This document shows positions 8,449 through 17,253 of a DNA stretch of 33,387 nucleotides, piece by piece. The notes below the pieces were generated by a model. It searched no databases and was not told the origin of the DNA. It saw nothing but the letters and a program-made list of their open reading frames with translations. The stretch is taken from NCBI GenBank assembly GCA_021805025.1, contig JAJZGF010000024.1, positions 1-33,387 on the forward strand, given 5' to 3'. Position 1 is the stretch's first letter, and each line of letters opens with the position of its first letter. Made by a program: the position numbers and the translations under genes. The DNA comes from Acidobacteriota bacterium. GTDB lineage: Bacteria > Acidobacteriota > Terriglobia > Terriglobales > Acidobacteriaceae.

Positions 8449-9078
8449 TCAGTCGTCGAAGAGAGTGGCTTCTGCCGTTCGCTGAATCGGTTTCGCCTGC
8501 ATCGCTTCATCTGGCAGCAGACGCAGCAGATGCACCGGCGGGCGCTCGCTTGCAGCAAGCCATTCCCGGTAGTCGCGCGGCTCAAGGATCGTGGGTTGGC
8601 GGTCGTGGATGGGGCGCATGACACCGTTGGCTTCTGAAGTCAGAATGGCGAAGGTCGGCTCCCGTTCTCCGGTCTTCGCATTCTTCCACAGCGACCATAC
8701 GCCGGCCATCCCGAAGGGTTCGCGGCCACGCACGGTGAACTCATATTTCGGCTTTTTGCCGCTCTTCACTTTCGCCCACTCATAAAAGCTGTCCGCGGGA
8801 ACGATGCAGCGCCGCTGCACGAAGGCTTCTTTCCAGAAGCTGGCAGTAGCAACGCCTTCGCTGCGCGCGTTGAAGAGCAGCCGCTCCGGTGTCTTGAAAC
8901 CCCAGCGCATCGGCTCAACCTGCCGCTCCCCGTCCGGATGCGCCACCACCACCGGCTGAATCGAACCCGGCGCGATATCGTCGTCGGGCTCGAGATACAG
9001 ATCATCCAGTCCGATCCCTGCATCAAAGGCCTCGGCAATGCGCTGCTTGTCCGAGCGTCGGCGATAGCGTCCGCACAT
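8449..9078 (-). CDS. SRAP-domain protein (YedK/HMCES type), abasic-site DNA-protein crosslinker
   Basis: A 209-aa SRAP protein. It begins MCGRY, so C2 becomes the N-terminal nucleophile after Met removal. The other conserved active-site positions are present: N70 in LFNARSEG, E100 in DSFYEWAK and H158 in RPIHDRQP. In the family the Cys forms a thiazolidine link with abasic sites in single-stranded DNA and shields them from strand cleavage. It is divergent from the imuA-imuB-dnaE2 translesion operon, 150 bases away, so both sides of this intergenic region serve DNA damage tolerance. Confidence 0.92.
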   Translation of the reverse strand: MCGRYRRRSDKQRIAEAFDAGIGLDDLYLEPDDDIAPGSIQPVVVAHPDGERQVEPMRWGFKTPERLLFNARSEGVATASFWKEAFVQRRCIVPADSFYEWAKVKSGKKPKYEFTVRGREPFGMAGVWSLWKNAKTGEREPTFAILTSEANGVMRPIHDRQPTILEPRDYREWLAASERPPVHLLRLLPDEAMQAKPIQRTAEATLFDD

Positions 9079-9178
9079 GAGCCCAGTGTAGAGGAACCGG
9101 GCATGATAATACGATTTTTATCTGCAATGAATGGCCGGATTTAGCCCTCGAATGCACTGAGACTGGTGCGCTCGGCGG

Positions 9179-9221
9179 TTGACAGAATGGGCTCACAATA
9201 GGCGAATATAAGGCGAATATA
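9179..9221 (+). promoter_or_regulatory. imuA promoter region with tandem 11-bp repeats
   Basis: A perfect -35 hexamer TTGACA (9179-9184) is followed by two head-to-tail copies of AGGCGAATATA (9200-9210 and 9211-9221). These lie where the -10 and start point should be and end 7 bases before the imuA ATG. Tandem sites with an 11-bp period place a repressor on one DNA face. On the complementary strand they read ATTC-N7-ATTC, reminiscent of direct-repeat LexA boxes (GTTC-N7-GTTC) of some bacteria. SOS control is inferred. Confidence 0.5.
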
Positions 9222-9228
9222 GAACGCC

Positions 9229-10011
9229 ATGAAACCTGCCGCTGCAGCCCTTCGTCTCCAGATCGAATCCGCGCTGGCTGATCGCATCCCTTCCGCGCTG
9301 ACCCCGGCGCAAAGGGCGATCCGGCCCGTTGCGTCTACCGGCGTGGCGGAGGTGGACACACTGCTAGCGGGCGGCCTGCCGGTCGGCACAATCACAGAGA
9401 TGACCGGGCCGGAGTCGAGCGGGCGCACCTCGCTTGCCTATTCCTTTCTGGCGAAAACGACCCACGCCGGCAATGTTGCGGCATGGATCGACGTAACCGA
9501 TGCGCTTGATCCGGAATCAGCGGCCGCTGCGGGAGTGGAGCTGTCCCAACTGCTCTGGGTGCGGTGCGGGACGGTTGCGGGGCACTCGCGAATGCATCGC
9601 TCGAAGCCGTGGCCGCGCATTGAGCAGGGACTTCGCGTCGCCGATCTGCTGCTGCAGGCCGGAGGCTTCCGCGCCATCGTACTCGACATGGCGAGTCTTG
9701 ATGCCGAGTATCCGTCGCGCGTGCCTCTGGCCACATGGTTCCGCTATCGCGCCGCTGCGGAGCGGACGCAGACCTGTCTTCTTTTGCTGACGCAGCATCC
9801 CTGCGCAAAAAGCAGTGCGGAGCTGCTGCTGCGTTTTCATTCCGCCACAGCGCGCAGCAGCGAGGCAACCGTCTTTGCCGGAGTCGAGTATGCGCTGGAG
9901 GTCGAGCGCAGACGCTTCACTGACACATCCGTCATCCCCATGCGCAAGCCGCCGCGGAGCACGCACATGGGCGCGTGGCGCAGCCGGGCCGTATGGGCAG
10001 GCCCGCGATGA
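9229..10011 (+). CDS. imuA: ImuA, RecA-like mutasome accessory protein
   Basis: A 260-aa RecA-fold protein. The phosphate-binding loop reads GPESSGRTS (residues 60-68), matching RecA GPESSGKT except that the Walker lysine is arginine (R66). AIVLDMASLD gives a Walker-B-like strand. The N-terminal helix and GVAEVDTLLAGGLPVGTITE segment are typical of ImuA. It overlaps imuB by ATGA (10008-10011), so translation is coupled. In the family ImuA works with ImuB and DnaE2 in damage-induced mutagenic bypass. The K-to-R change makes efficient ATP hydrolysis doubtful. The start lacks a strong Shine-Dalgarno sequence. Confidence 0.88.
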   Translation: MKPAAAALRLQIESALADRIPSALTPAQRAIRPVASTGVAEVDTLLAGGLPVGTITEMTGPESSGRTSLAYSFLAKTTHAGNVAAWIDVTDALDPESAAAAGVELSQLLWVRCGTVAGHSRMHRSKPWPRIEQGLRVADLLLQAGGFRAIVLDMASLDAEYPSRVPLATWFRYRAAAERTQTCLLLLTQHPCAKSSAELLLRFHSATARSSEATVFAGVEYALEVERRRFTDTSVIPMRKPPRSTHMGAWRSRAVWAGPR

Positions 10012-11522
10012 CGAAGACCGCGGAGTTGTATCTGTGTGTTTACGTACCGGAGTTTTCAGCCCAGGCACTGTCGCGTCTGCGTCCTGAACTCGACGGCAAG
10101 CCCAGTGTGGTGATGGAGGGCGAACCGCCGTCCGAGCAAGTGTGTTCGATCCATCGCAGGGCACGGGCCCTCGGCGTGCAACATGGCATGAGCAGGGTTG
10201 AGGTGGAGGCATTTCCGGCTGTCACCATGCTGGCGCGGTCAGAGCGCGAGGAAGAGGCCGCACGCACTGCCCTGCTTGATTGCGTCGGCAGTTTTACGCC
10301 GCGTGTCGAAGATTGCTCGGAGCCGAATGCATTTCTCTGCGTCCTCGATATTGTGGGTACGGAAAAGCTCTTTGGACCGCCGGCGACTCTGGCGCGAACT
10401 CTCCTCAACCGTGCCCGTGATCTGCGCATCCATGCCTGCGCCGCCGCCAGCGGCAACTTCCATGCGGCGATCGCGCTGGCGAAAGGAATCACCTCTTCCA
10501 CGCGAGTCGAGGTCATTGCTGCCGGCGATGAGAGTGCCGCCCTTGCGCCCCTGCCGCTGGGTGTTCTCGACCTGAACACCGAACAGGCGCAGACATTCGC
10601 GCGATGGGGCATCCGCACGCTCGGCATGTTGGCGGCTCTGCCGGAAGTGGAGTTGATCGCGCGCATGGGGCAGGAGGGCAAACGCCTGCGCCAGTCAGCG
10701 CGCGGCGATCTGCCCCACCTGTTTCGCCCGGCAGAGGCGCCGTTTCTGCTGCAGGAGACGATGGAATTCGATGCGCCTGTTGAATCGCTCGATGCCCTGC
10801 TTTTTGCCGTGAATCGGATGCTGGAACAACTCATCCTTCGAGCGAATGCCCGCATCCTTGCTCTCGTTTCTGTCTCTCTCACGCTCCGGCTCGACAGGCG
10901 CACGAACCATGTCCGCACAGTCCGTCCTGCGCTCCCGACCGGCGATCGTCAGCTCTGGCTGAAACTGCTACACCTCGATCTTGAAGCCCATCCTCCGCAG
11001 GCGGCCATTCTTGCCGTTACGCTCGAAGCCGAGCCGGGCAGAGCCGGCAAGGTGCAGCTTGGATTGTTTGCTCCGCAGACGCCGGAGCCTTCGCGGCTCG
11101 ATCTGACACTGGCCCGCATCCGCGCCATCGTCGGCGAAGAGCAGGTGGGCCGCCCCGTTCTCAAGGACTCGCGGCGGCCCGACGCATTTCATGTCGAACC
11201 ATTTCGCATTCGCCCCGCGCGTCCTTCAGATGCTCCACACACCGCTATGCGCCCTGCACTGCGAAGGCTCCGGCCGCGAGAAACGATCTCGGTCGCCTTG
11301 GAAAATAATCGCCCCGTGGCGTTTGTGTTTCGCGAGCGGCGTTATACCGTCGAAAACGCCTACGGTCCGTGGTGCGGCGATGGCGACTGGTGGAGCGCGA
11401 CGCTGTGGAGCAGCGAGCAGTGGGACTTGATTGCCCGTTCTCCGCAGAACTCGCTGTTCTGCTGCTGCATCGAGCGTGAACGGACGAGCACGGCCTGGAC
11501 CATGGCGGCGCTCTATGACTGA
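10008..11522 (+). CDS. imuB: ImuB, catalytically degenerate Y-family polymerase-like mutasome hub
   Basis: A 504-aa Y-family-fold protein. The ATG at 10008 is chosen because it overlaps the imuA stop (ATGA). The catalytic acidic sites of active Y-family polymerases are absent: the first motif reads CVYVPEFSAQ and the SIDE-like motif is LDIVGTEKLFG. This is the hallmark of ImuB, which serves as an adaptor. A beta-clamp motif QLGLF is visible at 350-354. A fingers/HhH region (GVLDL..EQAQTFARWGIRTLGMLAALP) follows the palm. The stop overlaps the dnaE2 start. In the family ImuB links ImuA, DnaE2 and the sliding clamp. Confidence 0.92.
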   Translation: MTKTAELYLCVYVPEFSAQALSRLRPELDGKPSVVMEGEPPSEQVCSIHRRARALGVQHGMSRVEVEAFPAVTMLARSEREEEAARTALLDCVGSFTPRVEDCSEPNAFLCVLDIVGTEKLFGPPATLARTLLNRARDLRIHACAAASGNFHAAIALAKGITSSTRVEVIAAGDESAALAPLPLGVLDLNTEQAQTFARWGIRTLGMLAALPEVELIARMGQEGKRLRQSARGDLPHLFRPAEAPFLLQETMEFDAPVESLDALLFAVNRMLEQLILRANARILALVSVSLTLRLDRRTNHVRTVRPALPTGDRQLWLKLLHLDLEAHPPQAAILAVTLEAEPGRAGKVQLGLFAPQTPEPSRLDLTLARIRAIVGEEQVGRPVLKDSRRPDAFHVEPFRIRPARPSDAPHTAMRPALRRLRPRETISVALENNRPVAFVFRERRYTVENAYGPWCGDGDWWSATLWSSEQWDLIARSPQNSLFCCCIERERTSTAWTMAALYD

Positions 11523-14500
11523 GCAATACATCGAGCTGCATGCAGCCAGCGCCTTCAGCTTTCTTGAGGGCGCGTCGCAGCCGGAGTCTCTCGTGGATCG
11601 CGCCGTCGAATTGGAGATGCGGGCTATAGCGCTGCTTGACCGCAACGGTGTCTATGGCGCGGCCCGCTTTCATACCGGCGCCCAGCGCAGCGGGGTACGC
11701 GCACTCGTGGGCGCTGAGATCGCAGTCGCGAGTTTTGCTCAGCGTCTCACTCCGCCTGCCTGGCTCCCGCATCAGCACAAGCCGGAACCGTCGCGCCTGC
11801 CCGTGCTCTGCGCCTCCCGCGCGGGATACCAGAACCTCTGCCAGCTCATCACGCAGTTCAAAATGCGCGAGCCGGCGAAGGCCGAGGGCGCGGCAACGCT
11901 CGACGATCTGCGCCGGTATGCCGCGGGCCTTATCTGCCTCACGGGCGGCAACGAAGGCCCGCTCGCCGCGGCCCTTATCCGTGGCGGCGAGGCCGAAGGC
12001 CGGGCGGTGGTCGAAGGCCTGACGCGCATCTTTGGCCGCGATTGTGTCTATGTCGAGTTGCAGCGGCATCAGGAACGCGAAGAGGAGTGGCGCAATCAGG
12101 CAGCGCTCCGCATCGCCCGTTCTCTCAAGCTGCCCGTGATAGCCACCAACGGCGTTCGCTATGCGCGTGCCCGCGACCGTGAGATTCTCGATCTCTTTAC
12201 CGCCATCCGCCACCATGTCCCGCTCGAGCAGGCGGGCCGCCTGCTCGCCGTCAACAGCGCGCGTCATCTGCGCGGTGCGCGCGAGATGGCCGCGCTCTTC
12301 CAGGACGTTGCCGGCGCAGTCGAGAACACCGTCGAACTCTCGTCCCGGCTCACCTTTGCCTTGAGCGATCTCGGCTACGAGTTTCCTCGCTATCCCGTAC
12401 CCGATGGCGAGACGATGGACAGCTTCCTCGCAAACCGTGTTGCCGAAGGAGTCCGGCGCCGCTATGGGACAAAGAACGATCCCGCCCTGCTTCAGCGGGC
12501 GAAAAAACAGGTCGACCACGAGCTTGCGCTCATTGCGCGCCTCGGCTTCGCCGGATACTTCCTCATCGTCTGGGACATCATTCAGTTCTGCAAAGAGCAC
12601 GGCATTCTGGTGCAGGGCCGGGGCAGCGCCGCCAACTCCGCCGTCTGCTATGCGCTGGAAATCACGGCCATCGATCCGGTCGGCATGGAGCTGTTGTTTG
12701 AGCGCTTCCTCAGCGAGAACCGCAAGGAGTGGCCGGACATAGACCTCGACCTGCCTTCGGAAGACAAGCGCGAGCAGGCGATCCAGTATGTCTACCGCCG
12801 CTATGGCGAGCTTGGCGCCGCGATGACGGCGAACGTTATCACCTACCGCGGAAAGTCCGCCGCGCGTGAAACCGGAAAGGCCCTGGGCTTTGATGAGGAG
12901 ATGCTGAGTCGCTTGTCGAGCCTGGTCAGCCAGTGGGAGTGGCGCGGCAAGACTGACACTATGCAGCACTCGTTCAAGCACGCCGGGTTCGACCTTCGCC
13001 ATCCGCGCATCGCCAAATATCTCGATCTGTCCATGCGCATCGAGGACCTGCCCCGTCACCTCGGCCAGCACTCAGGCGGCATGGTCATCTGCCAGGGCCG
13101 GTTGAACAAGGTGGTTCCGCTCGAGCGCGCCTCCATGCCGGGCCGCTCTGTCGTGCAGTGGGACAAGGAAGACTGCGCCGACCTCGGCATCATCAAGGTG
13201 GACCTGCTCGGACTCGGCATGATGGCCGTCCTCAAGGATTGTATCGAGCTGATTCCGCAACACTACGGCAAACCGATCGACCTCGCGCATCTGCCCGAGG
13301 ATGACGAGGTCTATCGCACCCTCCAAAAGGCCGACACCGTGGGCATGTTTCAGGTTGAAAGCCGCGCGCAGATGGCCTCCCTGCCCAGAAATTATCCGGA
13401 AAGATTTTACGACCTCGTCGTACAGGTGGCCATCATTCGCCCCGGCCCTATCGTCGGCAAGATGATGCACCCATACATGCGCCGACGCCAAAAGAAAGAG
13501 GCTGTAACCTATCCGCATCCCTCGCTGGAACCGGTGCTGAAACGCACCCTCGGCGTTCCGCTCTTTCAGGAGCAGTTGCTGCGCATCGCCATGACAGTGG
13601 CCAACTTTACCGGCGCTGAGGCTGAAGAGCTCCGCCGCGCCGTCGGCATGCGCCGCTCCTGGGAACGCATGAAGAATCTCGAAGGCCGTCTGCGCGCCGG
13701 TATGGCCGCCAACGGAATCGACCCGGCCACGCAGGAGAACATCGTCCAGCAAATCAGCTCGTTCGCGCTCTATGGCTTTCCGGAGTCGCACGCGGCCAGC
13801 TTTGCCCTCATCGCCTACGCCTCGGCCTATCTCAAGGTGAAGTACCTCGCCGCGTTTACATGCGCGATTCTCAACAATCAGCCAATGGGATTCTACTCGC
13901 CCGCCGTGCTCATCAAAGACGCGCAGCGGCATGGCCTGCGGGTTCGACCCATCGATGTACAACAATCAGACTGGCCCTGCACCATCGAGCACGAGCCGGA
14001 TGCGTCCTTGTCTGTGCGCCTCGGCCTCGGTTACGCCAAAGGCCTCGGCAGGCGCGCCGCAGAGTCGCTTGTTGCTGCCCTCGGCCGTGATGGAGCATTC
14101 CGTTCCATCGAAGACCTTGTACACCGTGTCCCGGCGCTCACACCACGCGATCTCGCGCGTCTCGCCGAAATCGGCGCATTGAATCAGCTCGATGGCATCC
14201 GTCACCGCCGCGACGCGCTCTGGCAGGTCGAGCGCGCGGGCAAGCCGGAAGGTCCGCTCCTGCGCCAGTCGAGCGAGAGAATGCGCGAAGACTCCGCTTC
14301 CCTTCCTCTGCGGCAGATGAACGTCGAAGAGCGGTTGATCGCCGACTACGCCGGAACCGGCCTCACCATTGGCAGGCACCCGATGTACTATCGCCGTGAC
14401 GCACTCCGCCGCAGCCATGTCCTCACGGCTCAGGAATTACGCACCCGTCGCAACGGCGAATTCGTGCGCACCGCCGGATGCGTCATCGCACGCCAACGCC

Positions 14501-14733
14501 CCGGAACGGCAAAAGGCTTCCTCTTCCTCTCGATGGAAGACGAAACCGGCATCGCCAACATCATCATCACACCCGACCTCTACGAACAGAACCGCCTCAT
14601 CGTCTCGCGAGGCAGATTCCTGCTCGTCGAAGGCCCGCTCCAGAACCAGGACACCGTGATCCACGTAAAGGCGACTCGCCTGATCGCTCTTGCAGACGGC
14701 GCCTTGGAGTTAAGCTCGCATGACTTTCATTAG
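11515..14733 (+). CDS. dnaE2: DnaE2 (ImuC), error-prone C-family DNA polymerase
   Basis: A 1,072-aa C-family polymerase. The start ATGACTGAG at 11515 overlaps the imuB stop. The N-terminal PHP domain begins YIELHAASAFSFLEGAS. Catalytic acidic residues are visible: D408 and D410 in PDIDLD, and D563 in KVDLLGLG. GQGRGSAAN-type phosphate-binding and LFQEQLLRIA motifs are present, and an OB-fold (SMEDETGIANIII) lies near the C-terminus. The length fits DnaE2 rather than the roughly 1,160 aa replicative DnaE. With ImuA/ImuB it performs translesion synthesis and is the main source of damage-induced mutation in many non-enteric bacteria. Confidence 0.95.
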   Translation: MTEQYIELHAASAFSFLEGASQPESLVDRAVELEMRAIALLDRNGVYGAARFHTGAQRSGVRALVGAEIAVASFAQRLTPPAWLPHQHKPEPSRLPVLCASRAGYQNLCQLITQFKMREPAKAEGAATLDDLRRYAAGLICLTGGNEGPLAAALIRGGEAEGRAVVEGLTRIFGRDCVYVELQRHQEREEEWRNQAALRIARSLKLPVIATNGVRYARARDREILDLFTAIRHHVPLEQAGRLLAVNSARHLRGAREMAALFQDVAGAVENTVELSSRLTFALSDLGYEFPRYPVPDGETMDSFLANRVAEGVRRRYGTKNDPALLQRAKKQVDHELALIARLGFAGYFLIVWDIIQFCKEHGILVQGRGSAANSAVCYALEITAIDPVGMELLFERFLSENRKEWPDIDLDLPSEDKREQAIQYVYRRYGELGAAMTANVITYRGKSAARETGKALGFDEEMLSRLSSLVSQWEWRGKTDTMQHSFKHAGFDLRHPRIAKYLDLSMRIEDLPRHLGQHSGGMVICQGRLNKVVPLERASMPGRSVVQWDKEDCADLGIIKVDLLGLGMMAVLKDCIELIPQHYGKPIDLAHLPEDDEVYRTLQKADTVGMFQVESRAQMASLPRNYPERFYDLVVQVAIIRPGPIVGKMMHPYMRRRQKKEAVTYPHPSLEPVLKRTLGVPLFQEQLLRIAMTVANFTGAEAEELRRAVGMRRSWERMKNLEGRLRAGMAANGIDPATQENIVQQISSFALYGFPESHAASFALIAYASAYLKVKYLAAFTCAILNNQPMGFYSPAVLIKDAQRHGLRVRPIDVQQSDWPCTIEHEPDASLSVRLGLGYAKGLGRRAAESLVAALGRDGAFRSIEDLVHRVPALTPRDLARLAEIGALNQLDGIRHRRDALWQVERAGKPEGPLLRQSSERMREDSASLPLRQMNVEERLIADYAGTGLTIGRHPMYYRRDALRRSHVLTAQELRTRRNGEFVRTAGCVIARQRPGTAKGFLFLSMEDETGIANIIITPDLYEQNRLIVSRGRFLLVEGPLQNQDTVIHVKATRLIALADGALELSSHDFH

Positions 14734-14925
14734 TCATCTGCTCACGCATACGCCGTGTGCCTTCCGCATGGACGGCAGCAGATGCTTATCGGAAGAATCG
14801 CCAGACAACAAGAGGCTACTGAATCACCGCCGGGACGCTGTTGAGTACCGTGGCATGAAACCCGAAATACTCATGGACGGAGTTCAAGCCGCATCGACGG
14901 CGCTTCGCAACCGTGAAAAGCAAAC

Positions 14926-14946
14926 GGCCGGGGACAAGCCCCGGCC
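14926..14946 (-). terminator. Rho-independent-type terminator after rho
   Basis: GGCCGGGG (14926-14933) and CCCCGGCC (14939-14946) form a perfect 8-bp stem with a 5-base loop, just beyond the rho stop codon. On the minus strand it is followed by GTTTGCTTTT, an interrupted U-tract. It could also stop dnaE2 transcripts coming the other way. The rest of 14,734-14,967 holds nothing recognisable. Confidence 0.65.
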
Positions 14947-14967
14947 TCTGCTTCCTCTGCTCCTGCG

Positions 14968-16218
14968 CTAAAGCTGGTTCATGTTCTGCAGGAACTCGGC
15001 GTTGTTCCGCACCTTCTCCAGGCGGCTGATCAGCAGCTCCATGGCTTCCACAGGCGACAGCGGGTTGAGCACCTTGCGCAGCACCCAGATCCGCTGCAGG
15101 TCTTCCTTGGGGATGAGCAGCTCTTCCTTGCGCGTGCCCGAGCGCTGGATGTCGATGGCCGGGAAGACACGCTTGTCTACCAGCTTCCGGTCCAGAATGA
15201 TTTCCATGTTGCCCGTGCCCTTGAACTCCTCGAAGATCACTTCGTCCATGCGCGAGCCCGTATCCACCAGCGCCGTCGCGATAATCGTCAGCGATCCGCC
15301 TTCTTCGATGTTGCGCGCCGCGCCGAAGAACCGCTTCGGCCGCTGCAGCGCGTTCGAATCCACACCGCCCGAGAGTACCTTGCCCGATGGCGGCACGATG
15401 GTGTTGTAAGCGCGCGCCAGGCGCGTGATCGAGTCCAGCAGAATCACCACATCGCGCTTGTGCTCCACCAGGCGCTTGGCCTTTTCAATCACCATCTCGG
15501 CCACCTGCACGTGCCGCGCCGCCGGCTCGTCAAAGGTCGAGCTGATCACTTCGCCCTTCACCGAACGCTGCATGTCGGTGACTTCCTCGGGCCGCTCGTC
15601 GATCAGCAGCACAATCAGCACCACTTCAGGTTGGTTGGCGGTGATGGAGTTCGCCAGCGACTGCAACAGCATCGTCTTGCCGGTGCGCGGCGGAGCGACA
15701 ATAAGTCCGCGCTGGCCCTTGCCCACCGGGGTCAGCAGGTCCATCACGCGGCCGCTCACGGCCTCGCGCGTCGTCTCCAGCTTGATGCGCTCCTGCGGAT
15801 AGAGCGGCGTCAGGTTGTCGAAGAGGATCTTGTTGCGCGTCTCCTCGGGCGACTCAAAGTTGATCGCCTCGATCTTGACCAGCGCGAAATACTTCTCTCC
15901 TTCGTGCGGCGGCCGCACATTGCCGCTGATCGAGTCGCCCGTCTTCAAGTCAAACTTGCGAATCTGCGAGGGCGAAACATAAATATCGTCCGGGCCGGGC
16001 AGGTAGTTGTAGTCAGGAGAACGCAGGAAGCCATAGCCGTCGGGCAGAATCTCCAGCACACCATCGGCGAAGATGTGGCCTTCCTTTTCGCTCTGTGCCT
16101 GAAGAATCTTGAAGATCAGGTCTTGCTTGCGAAGGCCGCTCGCGCCCGGAATCTCCAGGGTGCGCGCAATGCGGCTCAGTTCCGTAATGTTCTTTTCTTT
16201 GAGTTCAGCGATGGTCAT
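14968..16218 (-). CDS. rho: Transcription termination factor Rho
   Basis: A 416-aa hexameric RNA helicase. The N-terminal helical domain (residues 1-45) is followed by the cold-shock-like RNA-binding domain ([27 protein letters not shown]). Walker A is APPRTGKT at 175-182, and Walker B is [10 protein letters not shown]. The Q/R-loop and GALT-like C-terminal regions follow, ending [12 protein letters not shown]. The ATG at 16218 is chosen because AGGTGA sits just upstream and the protein then starts [10 protein letters not shown] at the expected length (E. coli 419 aa), although the frame stays open upstream. Possible co-transcription with the small omega-like gene 223 bases upstream. Confidence 0.97.
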   Translation of the reverse strand: MTIAELKEKNITELSRIARTLEIPGASGLRKQDLIFKILQAQSEKEGHIFADGVLEILPDGYGFLRSPDYNYLPGPDDIYVSPSQIRKFDLKTGDSISGNVRPPHEGEKYFALVKIEAINFESPEETRNKILFDNLTPLYPQERIKLETTREAVSGRVMDLLTPVGKGQRGLIVAPPRTGKTMLLQSLANSITANQPEVVLIVLLIDERPEEVTDMQRSVKGEVISSTFDEPAARHVQVAEMVIEKAKRLVEHKRDVVILLDSITRLARAYNTIVPPSGKVLSGGVDSNALQRPKRFFGAARNIEEGGSLTIIATALVDTGSRMDEVIFEEFKGTGNMEIILDRKLVDKRVFPAIDIQRSGTRKEELLIPKEDLQRIWVLRKVLNPLSPVEAMELLISRLEKVRNNAEFLQNMNQL

Positions 16219-16441
16219 GTTCACCTGCGGTCGGACGAGATAGGAGGTAGAGGAGGTCCAAGAGGGGGAAGTGCTCTGGGAACGTTCAGGAGGGATTTGC
16301 TTTGAACAGCAGCGTTCAATACTTTCCGGTCTCTCTTGACCAGACAAGACTACCCGCACAGGCCAGATCGCGCTTTGCACATCTTGCGTGCTGTCACAAT
16401 TGCTGGCGGTAGCTTGACTCTATGCCAAGGGCGAGTGAGGG

Positions 16442-16663
16442 TCAGGCCGCGCGACGCGCCTGGACGGGTGGCTCCACGGACGCCTTTACAGGCGCTGCAG
16501 AGGCTGGATTGGTGGAGTGAAAGCGGACCAGGACTTCGTTGGTGGTTTCCTGAAGCCGCGAGTTTGGCTTGTGGAGCTTACGAGTCGCCTTGCTGGCCAA
16601 CTGGCAGAGCTGGTAGCGGTTGGACACATGAGAAAGTGCCCCAAATACAAGATCAGAACGCAT
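16442..16663 (-). CDS. Small conserved-looking protein, possibly RNA polymerase omega-like
   Basis: A 73-aa frame with a strong Shine-Dalgarno (AGAAGGAGAAA) 6-8 bases before the ATG. It starts MRSDLVFGALSHVSNRYQLC. The stretch NRYQLCQLASKATRKLH followed by QETTNEVL resembles the omega subunit pattern NRFDLVLVAARRARQM followed by a short acidic/Thr segment. If so it would be RpoZ, which aids assembly of RNA polymerase. The match is by eye, covers only about 40 residues, and could be coincidental. The C-terminal 25 residues are Ala/Pro-rich and look disordered. It lies upstream of rho on the same strand. Confidence 0.6.
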   Translation of the reverse strand: MRSDLVFGALSHVSNRYQLCQLASKATRKLHKPNSRLQETTNEVLVRFHSTNPASAAPVKASVEPPVQARRAA

Positions 16664-16834
16664 GATATGTTTCTCCTTCTCTTATTCAGCCGCCGGATGG
16701 AGCTCCTTGGCGCCTCCGGTGCGACTGGCAGTCATACAGTGTTGAGCCGCTCCCACGACCCCCGCCCAATTGCTTAGACGTAATACGTACTCATCAAGTT
16801 TTACGGTTCCAAAAACATTTGACGCAGTTCCGTG

Positions 16835-17030
16835 CTAAAAGGTACAGGCAAATTACCTGTCAGGGATTCAAACTGTCGAACCGGAATTGGTTCGCCGCAT
16901 CGTGCCATTTCGGTTCGTACGATCTTCACGCACCAATGCATCAACGGCTGAGCCCTGGCTCAAGACTGACGCGGGACACGACAGATTTACGCTGGATCGC
17001 GTTGTGCAATCTGCCCTAGTGGATGGCACC
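16835..17030 (-). ncRNA. Candidate structured small RNA, about 195 nt
   Basis: Four stem-loops follow one another: CAGATT/AATCTG (16982-17013) enclosing ACGC/GCGT; TGAGCC/GGCTCA (16949-16962); CGAACC-6-GGTTCG (16877-16894); and ACAGG-7-CCTGT (16844-16860). On the minus strand the last is followed by ACCTTTTAG, a weak terminator-like tail, and the first is preceded by a promoter-like pair. The size resembles 6S RNA, but I could not confirm a 6S closing stem or any other known class. The strand is inferred from promoter and tail. Confidence 0.33.
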
Positions 17031-17035
17031 CTCGA

Positions 17036-17063
17036 ATCTATACCCGCTCCCGTTGTGGGTCAA
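17036..17063 (-). promoter_or_regulatory. Predicted promoter for the candidate small RNA
   Basis: On the minus strand TTGACC (17058-17063) and TATAGA (17037-17042, or ATAGAT one base further downstream) are spaced 15-16 bases apart, slightly short. It is preceded by an A-rich stretch (rc of ttttttt at 17064-17072). Transcription would enter the hairpin-rich segment and then the omega-like gene. Confidence 0.35.
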
Positions 17064-17253
17064 CATTTTTTTACGCGATCTTGATACTGCGACTCACTCT
17101 GCAAACGCTATCATAAAGTCGATTAACATATTCCATATCAATTACTTGCAATAGATACTCCGCCCCGGGGCAGTCTCCGGGCGTTTCACCATGTGGTCCA
17201 TTCTGCCGGATACCACCCGCAAATCCGCTCTGACCATGCTCGCCGGTGCCCCC

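Larger units (their letters stand above)
16664..17253. other. 590-base region without a protein gene; hairpin-rich
   Basis: No convincing coding frame is visible on either strand. The part next to the omega-like gene contains an 11-base palindrome ACGTAATACGT (16778-16788). The middle (16844-17013) contains four clean hairpins described as a candidate RNA. A 10-base palindrome GCCCCGGGGC lies at 17162-17171, downstream of the comM stop. Confidence 0.5.

Noticed and set aside
11245-13071. A 608-codon open frame on the minus strand opposite imuB/dnaE2
   Set aside because: Long antisense frames are common in GC-rich genes; the plus strand carries unmistakable ImuB and DnaE2 motifs.
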